A stretch of DNA of 64,000 bases from Perkinsus olseni (Eukaryota; Perkinsozoa; Perkinsida; Perkinsidae). The first letter of the stretch is position 1. Every line of letters begins with the position of its first letter. The DNA is taken from the NCBI GenBank assembly GCA_013115135.1, contig JABANP010000095.1:10001-74000 (forward strand). The letters are read 5' to 3'. Shown piece by piece: positions 42,568 to 52,903 of the stretch. A program made the translations under genes and the position numbers. The notes below the pieces were generated by a model, which worked only from the letters and a program-made list of their open reading frames with translations, searched no databases and was not told where the DNA came from.

Positions 42568-43810
42568 TATCTTCGAATATGTATTTAGTAATCAATGCAA
42601 TGAATGATTAACAATGAGCGGTGGAATCTTCCAAGTTGGAAATTGCACGCATGCACATAAGATACGCAGAAAGTGCAGCACAGCACAAGACTAATAATAT
42701 TGTTAAGTATCTTCCCTCAGGACGTCTAGAAGTCAATCTCCTCCAAGTCAGCATACGACCTGACAGCCCATGATGCCGTTCGCGCCAGTATAAGTATAAT
42801 ACCAACAATTCGAACATCATCGATAATTTTTCATAAAATTCCCTCTTTAACTGACGCCAAATTCCCAGAATTTACCAAGTCAAGCTGCTGGCTTGCTCGC
42901 GCAGTATCACCAAAATCTGTGCGAACCGCCTACAAGTTTCCATCCAACACCCCATACCACTCCTTCCCCTCATCACCTTGACCGAGGCCTTCGACCGCTC
43001 ATCATCATCTCCCTCGGTTTTCCCATCTCCTCCGCGATGCTCTCCAAGTCCCCGAGATTCTCATAACTCGTCGTCTTACCCAAACATGATTTGCTATTAC
43101 TACGACCGTCAAACATCTTGACGCAGCTTGCCAGATCAGCTACACCATTTTGGCTGTGCGACCGTCCACGCAGCGACAAGCTCGAACCGGTGCGGTTGAA
43201 GAAGCGCACATTCACCTGAGAAACAGAGAAAACCGATCTTCGTGCACTATCGAAGACTATTGCACAACGTATTCTTGTCTTCTACACCCTGACAGTCCGT
43301 CTGATTCCGTCACGCTGGTTGGAACAGCGAAGCGTAGGTGATTCGATGAAAAGTTTCAAAGAATTTGCGAATAAATTCTCTTGGAGTAAAACTCATCTTC
43401 ACCATCAACGAACAGAAATGCAACCCGTAGATGAGGATTCCGGGGAGTTGTGGTACTAACAAATCTTAGAGAGCTACATTTTTGTCTATAATATAAAGGA
43501 CGTATAAGGTATACGTCTACATATACCTTTGATACAAGGTCTACGTATAAAGGACACCATGCTGATGTTACCCTTGTCCCCACTTCCATCAGTCTCATTC
43601 TAAGTGTACTCGCAGACTTTCGATGAACCCAGTTCAGGAGAATACTAGAGGAGACCTCAGACTAGGGTTTAAATTTATAAATACCACCAAAAATAGGGCT
43701 AGATTTTCGTCGATAATTTTTGCTACGTAGATAGTTCCCCATTTTCACGTGAGCGTCGCTCCTACTTTCCAATATGCTAAGTTTGCTCGCAGTCCCTCGA
43801 GGCACCGAGT
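42568..43810. other. Several exon-like minus frames, unassigned
   Basis: The minus strand has MMFELLVLYLYWRERHHGLS (42820 leftwards, followed by a hairpin intron with AAGATAC...GTATCTT) and, at 43215-42973, FFNRTGSSLSLRGRSHSQNG and YENLGDLESIAEEMGKPREM. No domain recognised and joins unresolved. Confidence 0.3.
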
Positions 43811-44194
43811 CTAATGTGATTGAATATTCGTCTTTATTATTTCGTCCACCAGGCAAGTGTGCGAGCCAAACCCAACACTACATCCGAGCGCCTCCTTTCC
43901 ACCCAGGTTCAATCCCAACACCCTGCATACTACCTCATCTCCAAAATTGATCTTCCTTGACCCCTCTTCATCCTCATCATCATCTATCGACCTGTCCACC
44001 CGCTGCTTCTCCGTCCGACACAATTTCTGATTTTCTTCGGCATTCCTCTCCGCGGTGGAAATTCTTTCGGACAGCTCCCGGGACTCGACCGACACATTTC
44101 TGCTCAATTTTGGCGAATCATGCTGCCACGACCCTTTACGTATGCCGGAAGGCATCTGAACGCGGATGAGGAAAGAAATTCCCGATCTTACCAT
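43811..44194 (-). CDS. Hypothetical protein with charged coiled region
   Basis: Open frame with likely start MVRSGISFLIRVQM (ATG 44194). The middle is a charged helix (SRELSERISTAERNAEENQK) followed by an acidic stretch DDDEDEEG and a compact C-terminal part (FGDEVVCRVLGLNLGGKEAL). Stop at 43811. No family recognised. The C-terminal block looks like a folded domain. Confidence 0.4.
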   Translation of the reverse strand: MVRSGISFLIRVQMPSGIRKGSWQHDSPKLSRNVSVESRELSERISTAERNAEENQKLCRTEKQRVDRSIDDDEDEEGSRKINFGDEVVCRVLGLNLGGKEALGCSVGFGSHTCLVDEIIKTNIQSH

Positions 44195-44870
44195 TTGGTC
44201 CAAAGGAAAAATTTGGAAGGATACTTCCAATAGGAAAAATTATTTTTCTCTTGAAAATATAAATACGATAAAAATTTCCTACAACTCAAGGATATTCATC
44301 CAACGCACAATTCGAAAAAAACGCTAGCAAGTTTTTCCCAGCGTAAGAAACAGAGTGACGCCGAATCTAAAATTCCCAACACCCCGAAAAAGAAATAAAA
44401 ATTCTCTCGCTGCGACAATCTCAACTGCGATTGTCAAGCCCACTTCTCTCGCAATTTTTCCCGAAACGTCCAAGGAAGACGGTAGAAGCAAACTCCGCCC
44501 ACTACCCCTTCACGCCCTATTGATACGATTCAATTTCTTTCTTCCGCGGGGTGAACTTAGAGATATAAAGATATTATTTCTGCTGGAAGATATACAAGAG
44601 GTTTCAATAAATTGTAATTTTCACGAAAAATTTCGTGAAAAAAACATGCAAATATTCAAATTCTTTCACCACACGATACATGAACAAAAATGACACTATC
44701 AACTCTGCCGGAAGATGCGCAAAGAGTTCACTTTCTTTCACCCTCCGCCGTCAGCCATCGACACCGAAAGAAAAACAACGGTGACGTTTAAACCATGACT
44801 ACCTCGGAGATGGCCCGAGTGTCTCCTGCTTCTCGTAGTGGGTCGATACTCTCGTACTGATCTGTAGATG
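44195..44870. other. AT-rich, no gene seen
   Basis: Low-complexity AT-rich DNA with no supported exon. Confidence 0.45.
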
Positions 44871-46084
44871 CTACTCGAGGTGATAACATACTAGAAGACA
44901 ACAAAACCTGTTATGAATCAAAGGGTGTAAGAGACGACCTTTTCCGTATCTTTCGCGGGCAACCTCGAAGATACGGGTATTGCTAACAATGAAGTATAAA
45001 ATTCTGAGCATTCCAGCCGACTCTGAGTGAGAAGAAATCTCGCACAGCAATACTACCAGGATTTGAACCCAGGGTCTTGAGCAGACTAAACACAACTACT
45101 ACCACCCCACCAAACACCTTCACGTGATGCAGCGCCTTCCACTCGGCTCCCTCCGAAACAGCCAAACCCGGCAAACGTCGATACTCTCAAAACTTGTGAC
45201 CTCATAAAATTACGCGACCCACCCAGAAGAAACACCCAGTGGAAGAAAATTAGAAAAAAAGCGGACCCGGGAATTGAACCCGCCACCTCCACACAACTCC
45301 CCAAATGCAAAGTCGTGATATCAAAAGATAGTGGATTATCGATCACGCGATCGATTAGAAAATTAAAGATTCCATGCGTGTCGCATGGGCGGTACATAAA
45401 AACCTATACTAGACAAAGGCTGCAATTGTACATGGCCAGAATGCCCCTACCGGGGTTCGAACCCGGGACCTCGGGATACAAAATGACACATATCACCACT
45501 CCACGAGTCAAAGCCTCTAGCATGTATTCCACCTGAACCCAACAAAACGGAGGTCCCGGGTTCGATCCCCGCACCCTACTACTTATCGCGTCATTTAACA
45601 GTGGAAATCTGCCCAATAAATTCCTTTTCTCCAGCCAATTCGAGAACTCAGTCGACAGCCTCATCTGAGCCATCTCCGTCGGCTGTATACCGGGCTGTGA
45701 TATCAGCAAATCGATCAATCGGGCGAGCGCTTTTCGATCCTGAGAAGAACAACAAGTTCCGAGCACACGTTTGTGTATATGGTGCGGTGATCTATCAATT
45801 GAGAATATATATTTCCAATCCGTAAAATTTTCTGTACTGATAAACCCTAAAATTCCGATTCGGGCAAAGCAACAACCGAAGGACTTCGCCGAGGTGGCGT
45901 CGAGCGTATTACCCGCTCCGGTTCCATACAGATTCGCCAGCTCGCAAGTCTCCACCAACAACGCTGCATTCACGCCATCTTCAATACGACCTGTTTCGTA
46001 TCTTCCTCGCTCAACCTCAATGGGTAAAGATACGTCCCTTGCGACTCGGATGATCAACGGGCGCAATGCATAGAGAAGCTCCAA
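44871..46084 (-). CDS. Hypothetical multi-exon protein, several hairpin introns
   Basis: Starts MELLYALRPLIIRVARD at 46084. A 43-nt hairpin intron (GTATCTT...AAGATAC...CAG, about 45987-46030) is followed by RIEDGVNAALLVETCELANL and AKSFGCCFARIGILGFI. Then KALARLIDLLISQPGIQPTE and MAQMRLSTEFSNWLEKRN. Then an intron with GGGATCGAACCCGGGACC (about 45536-45585), the exon VEYMLEALTRGVVICVILYP, an intron with CCCGGGTTCGAACCCCGG (about 45435-45470), and further exons such as NFMRSQVLRVSTFAGFG (about 45210), followed by another T-arm intron (about 45018-45098). Function unknown. At least four introns carry dispersed hairpins. Confidence 0.4.
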
Positions 46085-46542
46085 CGGCAGCGCCCAAAGC
46101 CATTAAAAATGGGCGCTCGAAAACTGAATCCTAGAGTCCAGGGCCTGGACGAAAATTCCACCAACTTCGCTGACTTAGGTTAATGCTGGCATTTCGCAGA
46201 GCATATGATTCTCGCGTCAGATATCGCTGATACACTTGCAGCTTCCTCCACGTTGTGGAAGGATTATCGAGATGCGGTCGCTGACCACCGGTTGAGTATA
46301 AGCATCAGGAAGGCAACTGTGTGCTCTATACACAAAAAAATATAAAAATAAACAAATTCTTGTGAAAAATACTACCAACAAATTCCAACTCCCACCAGCG
46401 GAGACATCTCTAATTTGCCGATTTGAATGACGGTTTGATTCGAACCGTCTACATAACACAATCGAGCTGTCCCCATACTACCGATTCTACAATCTCTCAA
46501 CTACTCCCCTATCAACCTGCTCCATCACGTTCACTGAGCTAC
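46085..46542. other. No gene recognised
   Basis: No supported coding frame between two minus-strand genes. Confidence 0.4.
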
Positions 46543-47221
46543 TCAATCTACCCTTGTTGCAACTACTTCATTTTCAGCACCTGACTGTCTTGGATATACT
46601 ACTACCTGGTCGAACCTTAGCGGCTCTCGTCCATCTCCATTCGCCACCAACATCGTCAATATCTCCGAGCACAATAAATCATGCGACCCAATAGCGTAAC
46701 CGGACAAACCATTGTGGTAAATCTGCCAAACCACGCCATACGTATTCCGCAAAGGTTCAACCCTAGCGATATCCGATCTAAGAATCTGATATTTTCTTCG
46801 AAACCTCCCACGAAGCTAAGATACTCTTCTGCGCACTGCGAAGATTCCTGCAGCATCCTCGAGCCCACAGACGAATTTAATACCACTCCAACCGCAGATA
46901 ATCCATCCGGCCGAAGGACGCATCGCTCAAAGCTGCCATACCACGGTCATCAAAACGAAGGGTGAATTCGGGACGCAGAACCTGAGAAGTTCCCGGGTTC
47001 GAATCCCAGTCAAGCTGTTTTGCAAAGAGGTTCTTTGGATAGGTCGCAGGTTCGATTCCCGGGCTGTCAATTTTACCACAGCCATGATAAAGGGCGCCGT
47101 CAATGATTGGCGATGGCATCCACGCAGCGCACGCAGAATATTTTCGCACAGGAGAGGCGGGCATGAGACAACCTGAAATATCCGAGGTTGAACCATGCAA
47201 TATACGAAATAGGTTGCGCAC
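46543..47221 (-). CDS. Hypothetical multi-exon protein with double-insert intron
   Basis: Exons: MRNLFRILHGSTSDISGCLM or the overlapping frame ending APFIMAVV (about 47221-47077), intron 46982-47076 (95 nt), LRPEFTLRFDDRGMAALSDA then SFGRMDYLRLEW, a hairpin intron with CTTCGCAGTGCGCAGAAG (about 46800-46875), then KYQILRSDIARVEPLRNTYG, VVWQIYHNGLSGYAIGSHDL and EILTMLVANGDGREPLRFDQ to a stop at 46543. No known domain. The frame of exon 1 is uncertain. Confidence 0.4.
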
Positions 47222-47351
47222 TCACAATAATGTCAACCCATGATCTTATTCCCTTCAAACTCGCAACCTCGAGTGCATTTTCTGGTAAATCCAGGGATTT
47301 CTCGACTGAACTCGGATAGGAAGATACCGGACATACCCTGAACGAAACGGC
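47222..47351. other. No gene recognised
   Basis: Short stretch between the minus-strand gene and the tandem repeat; nothing recognisable. Confidence 0.4.
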
Positions 47352-47460
47352 GTATCTTTAGGTTCGACCAAAGACGGTATTTTTAGGTTCGACCAAAGAC
47401 GGTATCTTTAGGTTCGACCAAAGACGGTATCTTTAGGTTCGACCAAAGACGGTCTTTAGG
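47352..47460. repeat. Tandem repeat of a splice-site-like unit
   Basis: About four copies of GTATCTTTAGGTTCGACCAAAGACG, the first mutated slightly and the last truncated. Each copy contains a donor-like GTATCTTT and an acceptor-like TTTAG|GTT, resembling the ends of the GTATCTT-type intron hairpins elsewhere. Confidence 0.85.
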
Positions 47461-49774
47461 TCAACCTAGCCAGATTCAGGCCTCAATTCTACGATCGAAA
47501 TACTCAGCAACCATTCTATGCAGCATTCCAGTTCATAATCATTTCAGCATCAAATATTGCGTCCTCTCCTGGCCAACCCAAATCGATCACTCGATCGATA
47601 TTACCTAACTTCACTATTCAGCGCCCACTGACTAATTTTCCGCCTTCGTCTGCAATTCCGGCAAACATCCGCTATCAATACCCGGTCCTCGTCAAGACTA
47701 TCAGTAAGAACAGCAACCTGAACGAAAGTTCAACACCTTATCGATCACTAGGGCGCAGCGAGATTTACATTAAGAATAATAGTGTCCAATGCCGACGACT
47801 TGACGCTCACGCCAGTGGTGCTCGAAACAGACGTATACGAGGCTTTAGGGTAACTGAAAAAATACTCTACCCGGGCAGCGAACCTCCGACCATTCGGTTA
47901 CGCACTGATCTCACCGAATACACGACGGCAGCGCAATCCGAAGGACGAGCGCAGTGGCGAGCAGAACTGAGGCTCCCTTTGAACCAGAATAACCTTATAT
48001 TTTCGGAGCTGCCACACCGAAAACTGCAGATATAAAAGCGAATTTTGTGAAGATTCTTTACAAGATACATAATTAGATCAGCGGATTCTTTACTCGAGAA
48101 GATTCAGGATAATTTTCACAAAAAAATTGTCACCAAAAAACCGATGATCCGCAGGCTGATCTACAAACTGAATAAATTCCGTGAAAGCTTCCTGAAAGCT
48201 TTAGTGCAGTAACGGAATGGCCGGACTTGGAAGCTGCCGACGCGCCTGACTTCTTCCCCAACCGACTAGCGGTACTCGCACTGCCGAGCATCGAGTCATC
48301 CTTGGGCGACTTGACTCTTGAACCTTCGGGAGGTTGGCGGGTGGGCCTCTCTGAGCGCACAGTGACGATTTTAGAGAACAGGGCTCAGCGGAATTTTTCG
48401 TATTTTCGGAAGGAGCATCATGTGGAGAAGAGTCACAGGCTGAAGCGTTACCCCATGGTGTTAGTCCAACTTAGCCGCATCGTCGGCGTTGGACCGTAAT
48501 CTCGCTTACACGCAACTAACGGGCTCCCGACTAGCGTGGCCGAAAATTCCCAACGTATTCAAAATTTGCCAATTTAGCCGAGCATGGAACTCACAGGACA
48601 AGAGATTCTCTCGCAGAGCATCGCGAGAACTTCTATGTCATACCATCAGAGTTGATAAATTGGTTAAACAATTTTTGTATTGGAGATCAAAATCGCAATA
48701 TGTCCGAGTGAATTCATCCCAATAAAACCTTATTTAACACGAGCACCGCTAGGTCTGCTGATGAGTAGCTTAAACGCTGTCCGAACGTATGGAGTTTACC
48801 GATGACCTAGTCCGACTAACAATCGTCACTGCATCGATAATTCCGAGAAAAGATTTCAGAACGCCTTCCAAGCGATTTGTAATGCGCGCAGTAGGAGAAT
48901 GAGATTCGTCGTAATGTTGAAGTTGTTGAAAAAACTCTATCGATCTGGATACCGATTGGCAACCTATTTCGAAAAACCCGAATTTTATCATCCACAAATT
49001 TCCGGAAAATCTCGAAAATGTCCGCTAACGATGCTCTCCACTTTACTACCTTCAGCTGGACCGTGTGGTCTCGGCCGAGCAGGTGGCGGGATGGTATTGA
49101 AGATGCGTCGAAGCAACGAAGCAACGAGAGACATCCAAATGACATTAATCTACGAGAATATCTTCATCGGAGAGACTAACCTGAGCTGTTAAGTACGCCA
49201 AACGATCAGCTTGGCCACCAGACGCGTCACATCCGTCAACGATACACCTTGATGAATCATATCATCAACGATCGAAGTGACTTATCGAGTTGAGGACCTC
49301 GGTGGGGATGTCATCAATCGGCCCCGTAGCATGACTGAACACTCCAAGCCTGACAGGCTGCCCGAGGGAGGCACTCGGTACTGATTGATAGACCCGATGG
49401 TGAATCCCGGCTGTGTCACCTGCTACCATGCACTGTGCATGATGCACAGAGTACATCATCGAGGATGTTTTCAAGAGCTCTTGTGGAAAATCTCAGGGCA
49501 AGCCGTGGCCTGCAAGGCGAATGTTGAGCATCGTGTGCCGGATGTGACCCTTATAGTGAACGCAAACCATCGTACATAGTCGCAGCCTGCGACTCGCAGG
49601 TCTCAGTAGTGTCTTCACGTTTAAAGTTGTAAAGACGTCTGAATCATAGTGAGCTATCGTTGAGACTTCTTCTGTCTATTCTTCATATGCTTATGCGTGC
49701 TACTAGCATTAAAAGTATTGCAAGTTTTCAAGTTTCACCAACGAGTTTGTGAGGGTTTCAACACAACAACACTT
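47461..49774. other. Unknown genes, unresolved
   Basis: Exon-like minus frames include RQPPEGSRVKSPKDDSMLGS (about 48340-48230, serine-rich), DIFEIFRKFVDDKIRVFRNR (about 49030) and FFQQLQHYDESHSPTARITN (about 48930-48770). None has a recognisable domain. An ATCGATC palindrome occurs at about 47579-47597. The last 500 bp before the retrotransposon show no supported gene. Confidence 0.3.
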
Positions 49775-49981
49775 TGTAGCGTCTTGGGGCTCAAGCACGG
49801 TCCTTCCCAGTGACAACTCAGTATCCGTTGGAGAATCAGAGTCATTCATTAGGAAATGAGGATGATAATATCTGATGATGATGCCATACTAGTTAACAAG
49901 TCCGACCGAAATCAATAATGAGTGATTCGCGAGTTCCCCGCAGCTAAGGGGTACGCGAATACATAGCCGATCTATTGCGGG
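49775..49981 (-). repeat. 3' LTR, part 1
   Basis: 207 bp identical to the first 207 bp of 58714-59027. It includes a copy of the Gag N-terminal codons. Interrupted at 49981 by the nested element. Confidence 0.9.
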
Positions 49982-50113
49982 TGTTGTGTCCATAGTGTCC
50001 CATTCCAGTATCCTAGGCTAAGCTACGTAGCCTATGGCTGGCCTCCCCATCTTCACTTGTAATAACGTAACTATTATACCTTTACCCGAAACAGTATCTC
50101 TTGGGTTGTTACA
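49982..50113 (+). repeat. Left (5') terminal repeat of nested element, 132 bp
   Basis: Begins TGTTGTGTCC, ends TTGTTACA. Two transitions distinguish it from 52904-53035. It includes by chance the last dozen codons and the stop of the antisense L-like frame. Confidence 0.92.
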
Positions 50114-52641
50114 TTGGTAGCAGCTCCTTGTTCTGGTATCGCGATAGTTACAAGTGTGAGAAGGCTATTGAGATTGACACCTAGTAGTTCGAACCCAGTT
50201 TCATGATACTTTAAGCGGAAGTTCCTGTCGAACCCGACGCTATCTGTGTTTAGCCTTTCGACAGACACCAACCCAAAGATTGAGTTGTCTGAACTACTCC
50301 CATAGTCACCAAGATTGCCACACAGTACTTCAACAGGCCTCATCGAGCAGTCGTACGATATATTATTTCCTGCTTGTTCCAGAACATCCACCAAGATTAA
50401 TATTTTAGGCATCTCCAGAAGTGGTAGGTTCCTTCTTGCGAGTTCTCGTGCTGTTCTATCAACAAATATTAATATATCAGTATTTAGATCTAATACCATT
50501 GTATGGGTCTTTGAACTTATAACCATGTTCTTCTCTGTCAATTTATTTGTCCGTCTAATGTTATCGCTCGTACTTCTGAAGCCCTTTATTGCTGGCGTGT
50601 AAAAACCGTGGCACCAGAGTGATAAAATATATTCAGACGTTCTTGGGCGCAAATTAGAGAGGGTCTTATCAAGCAATCTATAACTTGCAAACAGCTCCTT
50701 CATATGGTATTCATGGAGGATGGGCAATTCCGCTGACTCTTCACTATTTAGTTCGTATGACATTCTGCCTGCTGTCTGTAGTATAATGCGCGAGACTGAG
50801 ATACTTGAATTCTCTTGGTTATTGATATAGACTGCCGCCAGGGACTTGTTGATAGTTGATAAGGACAGACTTATAGAACCGGATAATAGTAGGACATATA
50901 GTAAGTTTCTTAAGTTACTATCATCTCTTATAATACTCTGAATCCTTGATGAAAAATCCTTATTCATCACATAATTGTATAGGCACTCTTCATTGAGAAT
51001 TTGTCTCAGAAGACTAAATGATAGATTCTTGATAACAGTATTCTCAAGACCTCCTTGACTCAAAGTATCAACTAGAGATAGGATGTCATTCCCTTTCTTA
51101 ATAAGAGTCTCTGCACTAGAACTTGCACAAGCAGTAGTTAAATATTGCTTTGGTAAAGTATTCGTACACCATAGACTTTTGACCGGCTCTGTACCTCTTA
51201 GTGTAAATGACATACGGCAGCAATATATCTTATTAAGAAAGAATGCGCATTCCCCGCTTTTTTCTTTGTCTCCAGTTAATATTGAAACAGATGCACTGAT
51301 CTGCGATATTGCATGAAGCGCCCCGGGGTTTTTAAGCAGAAAACCGCGTGCATCCTCTATAGAGAAAGATATAGAGCAGTTGTCTCCCAGTAATGTTATA
51401 ATTGATGGTTTCCAACCCTTAAAACGCTGACATACCAGTCTCTGTATTTCTAGTAGTTTAAGGTATAGTATCCAAGACCACGCGGATTGAAGTGTACCCT
51501 CCGTACTAGATAGTGAAGGGTCTCGGTAGTCCTCTCCTATTGAAGGTGGATCATCTCGCTTGATATCATGGATAGGGACCCACCAGTCATCTCTATTCAT
51601 AATGGGACCTATATGTCTGTGGAGGTACCAGTTCCCGAAGAAACCTACATATCTGGTCACATGCCGTTGGTACATGCAATTTTGTAGACACTCCCCGCTA
51701 GGCTCTTCTCTGTTCAGTCCGCACTTCACAGTCGTATTAAACGAAGCATTTTTATATTGCTCTACGATGTCCTTTATGAATAGATGCTTATAGTGGGTTA
51801 GAAGTGGCGAATGAAATGTTGTCAGTTCTGTAGCAAAGTAAACTGAAGTTATTATATTGCTAGCGCCGAATGAAGCCAGTAACTCCCTCATCAGAGCAAA
51901 ATTCCGTTCGATAACCTGCGTTAAACAGAAATGTGAAAGATCTAACACATAGGTGAGCAAATCACTACTAGCTTGAAGGCGAGCTCTGTCAGCCAGATTC
52001 TGGATATCGCGGCTACTTCGGCCGGCCAAGTAGAGACTGTTAGCCGCCTCCAATGTTGTTCTTAGCCCAGACTGGAGCTGACTACTCACAAATCGTAGTA
52101 TTGGGGTGCAGAGAGCAAAGATCCTACATCTCCCGTTTTCGACTTCTTTCACATTACCCAAGATCAACCCGCCAATTCCAAGATTTACCCTGAAGCCTCG
52201 ATTTGTAATGTTTTCATTGGAGTTATTCAAGTAATCACAATAAATATGTTGTAAATTAGGATCTTCTTTCAATGCAGACCACACTTTTTGAGTCAGCCTA
52301 GGTCTCCTTGTCTGTGCAATGCCAGAGCTCTGTCCTTCTAGCCAGTCTGTCAATTCACTCCTCCAATTTGCTTTTAGAACTGATGAGTCTGTTAACTTTG
52401 ACACTGCTTTATAACTCCCTGTAGGCCCGAGGAATGAAAAAGGGATACCGACTGGATCATACAACTCATCTATCATAACAAATCGGTAGTTCTTAAATAA
52501 TGCTTGGTTAATAGCTGATCGTTGAGATCGTGCTATTATTTGTAAACTTTCGCATAAGGATGTTTTAACAACTTGTGGTTCATCGTCTATGGCTTTATAC
52601 CTTTCAAGATAGCTGCCGGGGTTGTGCCTTGTAGGTACCAT
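50074..52641 (-). CDS. Negative-strand RNA virus L-like polymerase core (endogenous)
   Basis: 855 codons with no stop. Similarity is to the RNA-dependent RNA polymerase region of mononegaviral (or jingchuviral) L proteins, inferred from motif order: pre-A block VKEVENGRCRIFALCTPILR (about 164-183, like the KERE...GR.F block), motif A LDLSHFCL (Asp 234), motif B SSTEGTLQSAWSW (about 378-390), motif C LLGDNCSISFS with the GDN triad at 419-421. After it come blocks resembling the region past GDNQ in L, including NKIYCCRMSFTLRGTEPVKS. L proteins are about 2,000 residues; the capping and methyltransferase parts are absent. The ATG at 52641 is not a true L start: upstream viral-like sequence (another ATG at 52808) is in a different frame. 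The final codons come from the primer site and terminal repeat. Base composition is more AT-rich than the flanking gag-pol. Not an RT: no YxDD-type box. Confidence 0.8.
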   Translation of the reverse strand: MVPTRHNPGSYLERYKAIDDEPQVVKTSLCESLQIIARSQRSAINQALFKNYRFVMIDELYDPVGIPFSFLGPTGSYKAVSKLTDSSVLKANWRSELTDWLEGQSSGIAQTRRPRLTQKVWSALKEDPNLQHIYCDYLNNSNENITNRGFRVNLGIGGLILGNVKEVENGRCRIFALCTPILRFVSSQLQSGLRTTLEAANSLYLAGRSSRDIQNLADRARLQASSDLLTYVLDLSHFCLTQVIERNFALMRELLASFGASNIITSVYFATELTTFHSPLLTHYKHLFIKDIVEQYKNASFNTTVKCGLNREEPSGECLQNCMYQRHVTRYVGFFGNWYLHRHIGPIMNRDDWWVPIHDIKRDDPPSIGEDYRDPSLSSTEGTLQSAWSWILYLKLLEIQRLVCQRFKGWKPSIITLLGDNCSISFSIEDARGFLLKNPGALHAISQISASVSILTGDKEKSGECAFFLNKIYCCRMSFTLRGTEPVKSLWCTNTLPKQYLTTACASSSAETLIKKGNDILSLVDTLSQGGLENTVIKNLSFSLLRQILNEECLYNYVMNKDFSSRIQSIIRDDSNLRNLLYVLLLSGSISLSLSTINKSLAAVYINNQENSSISVSRIILQTAGRMSYELNSEESAELPILHEYHMKELFASYRLLDKTLSNLRPRTSEYILSLWCHGFYTPAIKGFRSTSDNIRRTNKLTEKNMVISSKTHTMVLDLNTDILIFVDRTARELARRNLPLLEMPKILILVDVLEQAGNNISYDCSMRPVEVLCGNLGDYGSSSDNSIFGLVSVERLNTDSVGFDRNFRLKYHETGFELLGVNLNSLLTLVTIAIPEQGAATNVTTQEILFRVKV
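50115..50127 (+). promoter_or_regulatory. Candidate primer-binding site
   Basis: TGGTAGCAGCTCC starts one base after the left terminal repeat. TGGTAGCAG is complementary to the 3' end of initiator-Met tRNA in many eukaryotes, the usual LTR-retroelement primer. The tRNA of this organism is not in the window, so the match is by analogy. Confidence 0.6.
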
Positions 52642-52903
52642 TGCTTTGCATGCTGCTTGAAGATAGATGCGGCGGTGACTTCAGCAGACCCATCGGATGA
52701 TAGAGCTGACCATCAAGACCATGCATTCGGGAGTACGTATCAAGAAGGAGCTCGCCGATCAATGAGGGTTAGATCAAAGTCATTAAGAAGGCTCTGAAGG
52801 CTGTTCATTGCCGACGGTTTCACATATCTTGACTTCTTGCTTAACTTGCACTTTCTCTAGCTTGCTATCTTGCGATTCCTCTATTCGGGGAGGAGGGCAG
52901 TAC
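52642..52903 (-). pseudogene. Frame-broken upstream part of the L-like region
   Basis: On the minus strand an ATG at 52808 opens a short frame (MNSLQSLLNDFDLTLIDRRA) ending in a stop about 22 codons on. The frame used by the long ORF also has a stop shortly upstream of its ATG. This looks like the N-terminal region of the viral gene broken by a frameshift or small deletion. No attempt is made to join them. Confidence 0.45.
52887..52900 (+). promoter_or_regulatory. Candidate polypurine tract
   Basis: GGGGAGGAGGGCAG lies three bases before the right terminal repeat, where plus-strand DNA priming occurs in LTR elements. Thirteen of fourteen bases are purines. Only the plus orientation has both a PBS-like and a PPT-like site. 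Confidence 0.65.

Noticed and set aside
45446..45530. A complete tRNA gene on the minus strand
   Set aside because: Only the T arm is convincing; the apparent 5' half reads as an exon (VEYMLEALTRGVVICV). It is better explained as a T-arm hairpin intron next to coding sequence.
49775..49849. Remnant of a second, tandem gag-pol element to the left
   Set aside because: The Gag-like codons here are simply part of the LTR, since gag begins inside the LTR; total LTR length then matches exactly (314 bp on both sides).
50074..52641. The 855-codon frame as a reverse transcriptase of its own LTR element
   Set aside because: It lacks the YxDD-type box, protease, RNase H and integrase motifs and runs antisense to the element. 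Its GDN box and block order fit L polymerases instead.
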